A stretch of DNA of 64,000 bases from Linanthus parryae (lineage: Eukaryota > Streptophyta > Magnoliopsida > Ericales > Polemoniaceae), in assembly GCA_023055425.1 (NCBI GenBank), contig JALGPY010000003.1, positions 75,739,491-75,803,490 on the forward strand. Direction: 5' to 3'. Shown one piece after another: positions 56,783-64,000 of the stretch. Numbering within the stretch: position 1 is the first letter of the stretch; each line of letters opens with the position of its first letter. The notes under the pieces are model-generated. The model had not been told where the DNA came from. It did no database searches and saw only the letters and a list, made by a program, of their open reading frames with translations. The position numbers and the translations under genes are program-made.

Positions 56783-59708
56783 TTCAACCACCATTTTTGG
56801 ATCCGAGATTTGGCCAATAATAGTAACTTTTAGCTCCTAAAATATCTTCCACAAACATCTCCATTCTCCAATCTCTCTTTTCTTTTCTCCATTCAGATCA
56901 AATTCAACATTTTTACCCTTCCAGCCTTTCTTCTATTGCACGGATACTGACATTTTTACCCTTTAGATAGTCTTCAGAAACTCTTTAGTTACTGAATCCA
57001 AGACATCTTGAACTACCTGCGAGAAAGATTAGTATCACATAAGTATCTAAGTATAAAAGAACATCAGATCGAATCTATCCTATACAATAGACTAGCCGGG
57101 ATCTGAGTCTTTGTTCCCTGAATTGACAACCGGGTAGAAACGGACTTGATCTTATACGACATTTTCCATTTCAGAGAAGGCTTCATGGTAGAGGATGAGA
57201 AGGTAAGGAGAGATAGGATCGCTTTGTCGGAGGCCTCCTCCTGGTCTGAAGGGTCGGGAGGCGATCCCATTGTTCATGATAGCCATGCTAGTTTTCGAAG
57301 ATAGTTTGCTCCGAGTTTCTCGGGCGAAGTTTGTTACGGAAGCGAAACTAGGGTTTTAGATCAGAGCCGTCTGAAGCTTCGGGAGGCAATCAGAGACCAC
57401 CACCGCCTGACTTTCTTACTCTGCAAATCCCTCAATCACCATGGCGAGCACGGACTATACGCATAAGGAGAAAACACGGGTGGTCTTGGACGAGGAATTC
57501 TACAAACAAGCTGAACTAGGGTTTAGTCACGTTCTGATCGGATTTTTTTGCTTCTGATGAAAAGGTTATGGGGTCGATGATGAGGCCAAGATATGGAACA
57601 AAGGTAATGATGTAAACATGATTGAAGTTGATTACAATACGTTTCTCTTTGTCTTCCCAGATTAGGCTAGTATGGAGCAGGTCGCTTCAGGAGGTCCATG
57701 GGCGTTTAAGGGCAGCATCTTGCTATGGAAGCCATGGAAGCTCGGTGAGCCAACAAAATCTGTACCCTTCACGGATTTCGATGTTTGGGTACAATTGAGT
57801 AACATACCCATTCATCTCATGAAAAAGGAGACAGGGAAGCTAATAATAGACTCTGTTGCTGAAACTGTGGTTGTGGATGGATGTATCGAAAGTGAAGATG
57901 GAATCAACTTTATACGTGCTCGAGCTAGGCTTCCTCTCGAAGAACCGATTCCAAGGGGAGTCTATCTTACTGTCAAGGAGGAAGATATTTGGATCGATTT
58001 CAAATATGAACGCTTGCCAAGCTTATGCAGATGGTGTGGGTGTATAACACATCTCAGTGATGAATGCGGAGTTTACCCGAAAGATATGCTACATGAGATG
58101 GAACCTGGGTATGGAGACATCTTGTTATGTTACCCACTGAAGTAATAGGGCAAGACCAGATGGTTAGCAAGGGATCCAAAGGCGAGGCTCGGCAAGCAGC
58201 AGGTGTTACTCTTAATGCTCCAATCAAACAGAAAACTCCACAGGTCAGTGAAGGTATCCTCGACAAAATTAATCGTTTCAATCTTTCGGCGCTGAAGGCT
58301 CCAATCAACAAAGAAAAAACTGATGCCGGGAAACGGAAGGGTTATATGATGAATTTCAGTCCACCCCCCAATCCAACAAAAACTGCAGTGGTAGAAGATG
58401 AAAGTCTTTCGGACCAGGAGATGGCTGAATCGGGGAACAGTCTGGATGGTAAACTGACAGGAACGTTTCGAGATCATTCAACCCCAGCTGACTTCTCAAA
58501 TTTTGCAATGTGCTTTAAACCAACTACGCATCTTCTCCCAACATACTTCTCTCTTGTTACCAATACGCCTTATACAATCATCTTAAAGACAAAGGCCACC
58601 AGGCGACAAGAGATTTGCAGATCACTGATACCTCCATAATCGAAGTTACTGAAACGCTACATACACCTCATACACTTATACCCAATGAATCAATTGAAAT
58701 ATCCTTCGCTTGTCAACTACTCGAATGAAACATTCCTTCAGAACGCCTTTAGATTAGTTACGTCGTGCATCGACTGGAACAATTGAACACTAACAATAGA
58801 TATATGCTGCAGAAGTTTCCTGTTCCCTGATCTTGCAATGGTTAAATAATCGACCGCCATTACTTGTTTGCTATGCCCGTTGTTAAATGGCCTTGGTGGT
58901 AGTATTGAAGTGTACAAAGAACTTACAATAAAATATTGGGTGCATCCTTCGAATTGTTTGGGCTTTTAGAACCAGAATCGCCTCATGTTTGATCTTGATA
59001 AAATATATAATCCTAAAGGGACGAAACTAAGGTGGCGAGAAAATGTCAAATCTAATTATAAATGATGAGTTAAATGTCAGTCTAACTATAAAGGATGTGT
59101 TAGAAACTTAATATGTGAGTTTAATTATTTTACTGCATCAGGTATATGAATCATTTCAAGTGCTCAGTTTCAAGTTTTTTCCTTTTTAGAAAATACTTCG
59201 ATCCTCTTCCAATAATTAGTTTTATTTTTCTGCCTTAATAGCAAATACATTCCAATGTTCTGCCTTGATCACAAGAGCCCCGTATTATTTAACCTCAACC
59301 AAATTGTGTCATTTGATTTTCCGAGGAGCTGAGCTCCAGTTCTCTCTATATCACTCTGCTGACATGAACATTTTAGCTGAAAACTGGACTAATAAATTAC
59401 AAAGTGTGTGTTAACTGAACCAAGGGTTTTCTTATTTCATGTTTCTCATTTTCACCATATAAACTTTATTCTCTGATCCAAACACTGGTTACAGCCTTTA
59501 TATACAAGTCACATTACTGTCTCTTTCCTCTTTAGGTGGAAGCTTAACAGTGCAGATTCTGGGATCTTCGACTTCAACTGTGTCTGCAGAAGCTGAATGC
59601 TTAAAGCAGAAGGATCAATTGTTACCATCAGATGAAGGAAACAGTTTCTCAAGATCTTCAGTTGTTGTTAGCTCAGCAAAGGATGTCCCTGACATATTGA
59701 AGAAGTGA
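49179..59708 (+). CDS. Plastid-type EamA/DMT-family transporter (At3g02690-like), 7 exons
   Basis: Predicted exons: 49179-49563, 51253-51494, 51594-51716, 51817-51933, 52057-52239, 55600-55741 and 59536-59708. All introns are GT-AG and phases fit, giving 1365 nt and 454 aa. The first ~80 residues are Ser/Arg-rich with few acidic residues, as in chloroplast transit peptides. From NVITVVYASNIP on, it matches my memory of the Arabidopsis WAT1-related/EamA protein At3g02690 across every exon: SDAGRASFIS, PARTWFGALMSLVGVAMLES, FFGVHMLRTEHISR, FPWIPAIYTGIFST, AMRDVSATETAIIYGLEPVW, LGERWG. This family has ten membrane spans in two EamA repeats and moves small metabolites; the substrate is not known. 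The C-terminal ~52 residues are hydrophilic. No disabling change is seen. Its 5' flank is only ~170 bp from Copia-4, and introns 5 and 6 carry a MITE and a LINE relic. Confidence 0.93.
49564..51252 (+). other. Intron 1 of the EamA gene
   Basis: GTAATTTC donor and TTTGCAG acceptor. 1.7 kb of AT-rich non-coding sequence. Short open stretches inside (e.g. 50839-51027 plus, 50558-50788 minus) show no domain and no splice continuity with the gene. Confidence 0.75.
52240..55599 (+). other. Intron 5 of the EamA gene, 3.4 kb with repeats
   Basis: It contains a ~103-bp tandem duplication (52749-52851 and 52852-52938, both with GGTTTAGGTTGCACG), a GCACCCGC-rich repeat scrap (53360-53455), a CA microsatellite (about 53795-53830), the MITE at 53840-54319 and CT/TA repeats (54319-54350). 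No other coding. Confidence 0.75.
53840..54319. mobile_element. 480-bp palindromic MITE in intron 5
   Basis: Ends GATTTTTTACC and GGTAAAAAATC. Arms of about 200 bp or more pair nearly throughout (e.g. TGCATTATTGAAC and GTTCAATAATGCA; CATTTGCACC and GGGCAAATG near the centre). Each arm is built of repeats of TACCATGAAAACCACCTGCA and GACACTTAACC. The left flank is TA-rich and the right flank CT-rich, so no target duplication is recognisable. Confidence 0.82.
55742..59535 (+). other. Intron 6 of the EamA gene, 3.8 kb
   Basis: Donor G|GTAATT and acceptor CTCTTTAG. Non-coding except the LINE relic (57441-58639). A CT microsatellite lies at 56751-56778, preceded by a C/A-rich stretch (56530-56750). 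Confidence 0.75.
57441..58639 (+). pseudogene. LINE ORF1 relic: DUF4283 plus CCHC zinc knuckle
   Basis: From the ATG at 57441 (MASTDYTHKEKTRV) the reading is broken by stops. The recognisable part is EVDYNTFLFVFPD, a stop, then MEQVASGGPWAFKGSILLW and DVWVQLSNIPIHLMKKE, the DUF4283 pattern. WIDFKYERLPSLCRWCGC and THLSDEC follow, a CX2C-HX4C knuckle (about 57990-58070). After two stops at 58143-58148 a polar low-complexity tail continues in another frame (to 58639). DUF4283 with this knuckle is the ORF1 type of plant L1 elements. It lies in intron 6 in sense orientation, and there is no endonuclease or RT nearby. Confidence 0.8.
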
Positions 59709-59746
59709 GCCACATTCTCGAGACTCTGTTATTTATGCCCACAGAT

Positions 59747-59826
59747 AACATATGTGCGCGTAGATTTGCATGTACTAACATATGTGCACGTAGATTTGCA
59801 TGTACTAACATATGTGCTCGTAGATT
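59747..59826 (+). repeat. 30-bp tandem repeat in the EamA 3' untranslated region
   Basis: Unit AACATATGTGCGCGTAGATT plus TGCATGTACT, at 59747-59776, 59777-59806 and a partial 59807-59826. Units differ at one base (GCGCG, GCACG, GCTCG). It begins 39 bp after the stop codon. Confidence 0.92.
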
Positions 59827-61180
59827 GTGGTTACTGAGTATGTAATCCCCTTGTACTGAAACTGAACCAGCCCAACTCTAATAACCAGAGTTGTATTCTT
59901 ATGGGAAGAAAATGTGGTTAACATGTACATAAATAATACAGAGACTTCCCAATGAGAATCTCATCTTGTCAGCTTCTCTCTTCGAGTAGCTCACAATTGG
60001 AGACATTTTGTTTGACGATGTTTAAAAAATTGTTATGATGGTAATAAGAGTATATGTTTATCATTCTAGTATGACAATTATTGAAGAGTATCAAGTTTTA
60101 TGGATCTGCAACTGCAGTAATTCTTCTAAGACGGTTTCTAAATGTGGGTTGGCTTGCGTGTCTGTTATGAACTGTCAACCGAAGATTACATGTATTCTTT
60201 GGAGATTTCCATGGTCTTTGGCTGTTATTGCTGCAGTACTCCAAGGGAAAGGTAAATCCATTTGCATGTGAGTAATATACATCGCTTTGCGATCAGAGTT
60301 ATGGTACAGTTCAAGAGTTTTGATAATGCAAGGTTGAAGTTTCAGGGAAGTGGAACTCAAATTCATTTCCTCTGTCCGTGGCCAAGTCACCTAGAGTGGG
60401 AGCGGGAGTGCGGAAGCGACAAACTCTAAAATAAAAATTGTATTTAAGGGTGTAATGAGAGCGTGTATATAAATTATATATTTGCAGCTAGGGTGGTAGC
60501 TCAAGTGGTAGAGCGTTGGAAGCCCCTGGATGAGGTCCCCGGTTCAAACCCAGTTGACGACAAAACAATTTATCATTTTTTTATATATATTTAATATAAT
60601 TTTAGAAACAAACATATTATATATGTAATTTTTGTATAATCAATATTTTGTGACAATAAATAGAAAGCTTATATATAAAACTAGAATCTCATATACTGAA
60701 AAATGTAATAGACGTTCGGCTTGAGTAATTGTTAGCCTAGTCCCTTTGGGGATTTTGTGGGAAATATGGGCTGCACCAAATAGGGCTGTCTTAGAGGGTT
60801 AGAGAATGGGTCAGGTCAAGTTTTATCAGTCAGTTCTTCACTGGACTAGATTTGCTGAGGCTCTAGGTTCAGGTTCTTCACTGGACTAGACTTGTTGAGG
60901 CTCTAGGTTCAGGTTCTAGAGTGTTCAGGTCCTTTTGGATCTTCATCTCTCTACTCATGCGCGGATTCAGAAATATATTAGAGTGAGGACTAAAAGTTAA
61001 AATTAAACAAAAATAAACGACCTATTGGAGGTTATATTATAAGTAGTAGTATTTATAGGTATTAATCTAAATTAGTTGTGGGGTGAAATCATAATTTGCA
61101 AGAAAAATGGAAATAGAACTCCAAAATAAAAAAAATTTGAGTGGGGCCTATCCCCATTTGCATCCGGCCATGTCTCTATT

Positions 61181-61223
<43 letters not shown>

Positions 61224-61508
61224 TGGATCATCATTCAAATAATTTAACAAATATTTTAAGTAGCTTGGGAGGTTCGAACTGCAGACCTGCCACATAGCCT
61301 TAACCACAGGGGTGCTAGTTGTATTTGAGGTGCTTAAGTGGAGAAGAATTCTTACATTCTTCAGCAGTAAATTATGTGCCGGTGTAATATATTGTATATA
61401 TTCATAAAAAAAAGTAATATATTGTATATCTATTTAATAGGTTCTTGATTCCTCAAAAAAAAAAAAAAAGGTTCTTGTCATTTAGACCTGACGTATGTAA
61501 TAATTGAG
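59827..61508. other. Intergenic sequence with small repeats
   Basis: No gene supported. It holds the tRNA-like head (60485-60560), a 40-bp tandem duplication (60833-60872 and 60873-60912, GTTCTTCACTGGACTAG and on), a dispersed repeat beginning GCGGATTCAGAAA and ending GCATCCGGCCATG (about 60960-61172), a poly-T run of 36 bases (61185-61220) and AT-rich filler. The open stretch at 60035-60271 has no recognisable domain. Confidence 0.6.
60485..60560 (+). repeat. tRNA-like sequence, probable SINE head
   Basis: TAGCTCAAGTGGTAGAGC resembles a Pol III A box, and GGTTCAAACCC, 36 bp on, a B box. The outer stems do not pair as in a real tRNA and no clear anticodon loop forms. AT-rich sequence follows, so a tRNA-derived SINE fragment is the best reading. 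Confidence 0.5.
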
Positions 61509-62392
61509 GCTGGCTCTTCTTTTAAGGACACCCTTTGGAATTTCATCCTCAAAAGGAACATTGTTGCTCTCCACACTCTTTGGGCCATCTGGAGAGGCAG
61601 ATGTAGTAAAGTCTTCGGTGGAAATGACTTCGCTATTAACATCATTCGAAGCACTATGGAAAATGAAGCCTCTCTGCTTGCTTTGTGTCATGATCATGGT
61701 AGTCCTTCTAGTCACCTGTCTAACTCCTACGCTCACGACCCCAATTCGGTGGTGGTGCACCTGGGCCAATCCCCCGCTACAGAGGACGCTAAGAACATTT
61801 TTGTTGATGGGGCTTGGAATCCTTGCGATCTTACCTCGGGTGTTGGTCTCTACATGCAAGGGGCCAGTGGATACAAGTGGATTATTGGGAAGAAATGCTT
61901 TGCCTCTAGCCCTCTTCAAACAGAGCTTCTGGCCGTGGAACATGCTGTCATGTTTTGCTATTCATTTTAACTTTTCTTGTGTTAACATTAACACTGATTG
62001 TCTCCCTGTTTTGCTTTGTTTTCAGGGGACGCAGCAGATCGCGGTGCAGGACGTGCCAGTGTTGGACAGGATTAGGAAAGCCATGCGGAATCTCAGCTAC
62101 TGTACCCTCACAAAAGTTTCGCGCTCCATGGTTCACCTCGCTCATAAAGCTGCCAAAGAAGCTTGTCATGAGAACCACCCTACCTAGTTTTCATTGTTTT
62201 TATGCTTCTTTCGTTGTTGTAGGTTCGTTTGTTGTTGTCTTGCTGTCGTAGTTGTCTATCCGTAGTTATTGTGTAGTAGTCTTCCTCTGTTAGGTTTGCT
62301 TGCTTACGCTACTTCTTCTCTTTTGTTAGTGGTTTGTATGTGGACCTTGTTCCCTTGGCTTTAATGAAGTTGATGTTTCATCAAAAAAAAAA
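61509..62392 (+). pseudogene. 5'-truncated LINE: C-terminal RNase H domain and poly(A)
   Basis: The reading GSSFKDTLWNFILKRNIVAL, then LWAIWRGRCSKVFGGNDFAI, is the linker after a plant LINE reverse transcriptase. RNase H (RVT_3) follows with FVDGAWNPCDLTSGVGLYMQ and SPLQTELLAVEHAV (to about 61965). After a frameshift come NINTDCLPVLL and RSMVHLAHKAAKEA, ending at the stop 62185-62187. A 3' untranslated region ends in TTTCATC plus ten A (62383-62392), typical of LINE insertions. The coding start is lost by 5' truncation. No target duplication was identified. Confidence 0.85.
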
Positions 62393-62575
62393 GAGCAAGA
62401 ACAAAAGCCCTTCAACTATGGGAAAAAGACATTTTGCCCCCTAATTTATGGAAAAAGACATGTTGCCCCCTAATTTATGGAAAAAGACATTTTGCACCCC
62501 TAATAGTTTTTTGTGACCATTTTACCCTTGTAAGGATGGAATGACTTAAATACCCTCACCCCCGTTAAAGACCAT

Positions 62576-63000
62576 TTTGCCCTTTACTCTAATATTGAAA
62601 TAAATATTAATTAAATACATTTATGACATCACGTATTGACAAGATTACATCACACTTGGTATTGTGAAATGACAATTATATCCCTGATACTGTTCACATG
62701 GACTTTTACCACCCCTGGTAATGTTCACATGGACATTTACCACCCCAGCTACTGTTCACATGGACTTTTACTACCCCTGGTACTGTTCACATGGACAGTT
62801 ACCACCCCTGGTTTACCACCCCTGATACTGTTCAGATGGACAGTTTGCACCCCTAATTTTTTGGACATTTTGCACCCCTCTGTTGTTTTAAAACCAGCTG
62901 TTTTTTTAGCTGTGAGTATGATCCTTACTCAATTACTACTTTTCCTCCAATAATTTCCCTCCAATAACTTCCCTCTAAAAAATCTCCCTCCAAAAAAGTC
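62576..63000 (+). repeat. Left terminal inverted repeat with ~31-bp subrepeats
   Basis: Five or so units of GTTCACATGGAC and CCACCCCTGG between 62690 and 62860, then a pyrimidine-rich inner end with three CTCCCTC-like blocks. Nearly complementary to 63595-64000. Outside it, 62400-62510 has three GGAAAAAGACATTTTGCCCC units. Confidence 0.85.
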
Positions 63001-63010
63001 ATATATATAG
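63001..63010 (+). promoter_or_regulatory. TATA box at the inner end of the left inverted repeat
   Basis: ATATATATAG, directly after the repeat arm and 20-40 bp before a CATCTTCACAATG start region. Likely the core promoter of the enclosed zinc-finger gene. Confidence 0.5.
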
Positions 63011-63196
63011 ACATCCCATCTTCACAATGATCTCCACTCAAACTCTTACCCACTTGTAGCTCCAATCATAATTCCCTAACAATCAAGGCAAGGCAATACT
63101 AGTGGTTTTTCTAGAATGAAGCTCTTTATTTTAGCTAGTATGGTGTAATTTTAGTTATTTTTTTGCCTGGTTGTAATAATATGTTTTTGTTTGTTT

Positions 63197-63515
63197 AGGT
63201 AGAATATCTAGCTCAAGAAGAACAACAAGACGGGGAGAAGAGTTCCTAACGTACGAGATGAAGTATTGCTTCTGTGAAGTTCCCCTTACGGCAGATATAC
63301 GAGTGACGGAGTCTAACATATACGACAATCGGGGTAGACTCTACTATGTTTGTAGGAACGATTGTTGCAACTTATGGAGTTGGTGCGACCCTATTAGGCA
63401 GAGAGCTACGTCTTCTGATACACGTGACCTTGAATGGATGTGTAAAGGGATTGAAAAGGTCGTCAAAACGCAGTCTCAGAAGTCAAACCAAGCACCAACA
63501 AATTTGATTCTCTGA
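63197..63515 (+). CDS. Small GRF-type zinc-finger protein inside the TIR element
   Basis: The open frame from the ATG at 63258 to 63515 encodes 85 aa. The sequence 5' of this ATG stays in frame back to a TTTGTTTAG|GT acceptor-like site (63197-63199), reading SSSRRTTRRGEEF, so an upstream exon is probable. The domain has CFCEVPL, then ESNIYDNRGRLYYVCRNDCC and LWSWCDP. This is the GRF zinc-finger pattern (C-X-C, N-GR-YY-C, C-W-W-D) common in short plant proteins. A polar tail follows. GRF fingers bind nucleic acid in other proteins. No transposase is visible in the window. The gene is framed by inverted repeats with a TATA box before it, so it looks like element cargo or an accessory gene. No disabling change is seen. 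Confidence 0.68.
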
Positions 63516-63594
63516 ATTGCCTTGTTGTTGGCACTAGCTTCTTTACTAGTGAAGTAGTAACTAGTAAGATGTAGAGATTAACTACGTCTAAGAT

Positions 63595-64000
63595 GCACTT
63601 TTTTGGAGGGAATTTTTTTAGAGGGAAGTTACCGGAGGGAAGCTATTGGAGGGAAAATAGTAATTGAGTAAGGATCCTACTCACAGCTAAAAAGAACAGC
63701 TGGTTTTAAAACAGTAGAGGGGTGCAAAATGTTCACAAAATTAGGGGTGCAAAGTGTCCACAAATTCACAAAATTAGGGGTGCAAATTGTCCAAAAAATA
63801 AGGGTGCAAAGTGTCCATGTGAACAGTACCAGGGGTGGTAATTGTCCATGTGAACAGTACAAGGGGTGGTAACTGTCCAGTGAACATTACCAAGGGTATA
63901 ATGGTCATTTGAAAATACCATGTGTGATGCAATCTTATTTATAGGTGATGTCATAAATGTATTTAATTAATATTTATTTAAATATTAGAGTAAAGGGCAA
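63595..64000 (-). repeat. Right terminal inverted repeat, cut by the window edge
   Basis: Reverse complement of 62576-63000 with substitutions and one missing subrepeat. It begins TTTTTTGGAGGGA and contains three CCATGTGAACAGTAC-like units (63818-63890). At least ~180 bp of the arm should lie beyond 64000. Confidence 0.85.

Larger units (their letters stand above)
62400..64000. mobile_element. Long-TIR element carrying a GRF zinc-finger gene (continues past right edge)
   Basis: 62576-63000 and 63595-64000 are inverted repeats of each other. Examples are TAAAACCAGCTG/CAGCTGGTTTTA, CTCCCTCCAAAAAA/TTTTTTGGAGGGA, and CCCTTTACTCTAATATT at 62580 with its complement at 63980. The left arm extends outward to about 62400, so the right end lies beyond the window. 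Arms contain tandem 31-32-bp units (ACTGTTCACATGGAC plus TTTTACCACCCCTGGT). Between them is a promoter-like TATA and a small gene. The family is unknown to me; Mutator-like is the likeliest guess from the arm length. Confidence 0.8.

Noticed and set aside
57064..57270. 68-codon minus-strand frame near the LINE relic
   Set aside because: It lies opposite the plus-strand 5' region of the LINE relic and shows no domain.
60485..60560. A functional tRNA gene
   Set aside because: Acceptor and T stems do not pair properly and no proper anticodon arm forms; SINE head preferred.

Overview
The window is plant nuclear DNA, most likely from a flowering plant and probably a eudicot. The evidence is GT-AG introns in a gene for a plastid-type EamA transporter, plant-only retrotransposon lineages (Athila-like Ty3/gypsy, Tork/Angela-like Ty1/copia, a giant TGTAACACCC-type LTR), and plant-only domains (plant mobile domain, DUF4283, plant GRF zinc finger). 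About 80% of the window is transposable elements. The one clear host gene is at 49179-59708. No bacterial features, rRNA or CRISPR are present.

Layout. 1-1922 (-) is a plant mobile domain (PMD) gene broken by a frameshift and running off the left edge; next to it, 1962-3400 looks like a promoter or LTR. 3400-7900 is AT-rich, with strand-skewed G+T blocks and a decayed Athila gag relic (5820-6720). 7925-45869 is one decayed Copia element (Copia-1, +) split into four pieces by later insertions. The first insertion, 10324-31148, is a degenerate Athila-like element (Gypsy-1, +) carrying gag, protease, RT/RNase H, integrase and an extra downstream ORF with its own promoter-like region. Gypsy-1 itself contains a solo LTR (21526-22939, perfect 5-bp target duplication) and a second Athila-like element that lacks pol (Gypsy-2, -, 25164-30849). 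The second insertion is a 4-kb solo LTR (32901-36955, duplication TTGTG). The third is a complete, young Copia-3 (37333-45836, duplication ATGAT) with an intact 1316-codon gag-pol and nearly identical LTRs. At 45870 an inverted, truncated Copia-4 (-) abuts; it carries a 301-bp MITE with a 9-bp duplication and ends about 170 bp before the host gene.

Host gene. Seven exons (49179-59708, +) encode a predicted 454-aa EamA/DMT-family membrane transporter with a transit-peptide-like N terminus, related to Arabidopsis At3g02690. Its long introns hold a palindromic MITE (53840-54319) and a LINE ORF1 relic (57441-58639). Downstream lie a tRNA-like SINE head, small repeats, and a 5'-truncated LINE ending in poly(A) (61509-62392). 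The right edge (62400 to beyond 64000) is a long terminal-inverted-repeat element enclosing a small GRF zinc-finger gene.

Most notable pattern. Three different Athila-type LTRs each carry a cluster of their own ~16-bp CpG-containing palindrome upstream of the transcribed region (CTGCGTTCAAACGCAG-like, GTCTTCGTACGAAGAC-like, CTGTTCGTACGAACAG). In Gypsy-1 a second cluster of ~19 copies lies inside the element, directly before a TATA box and the extra ORF, so the LTR-promoter architecture is repeated internally.
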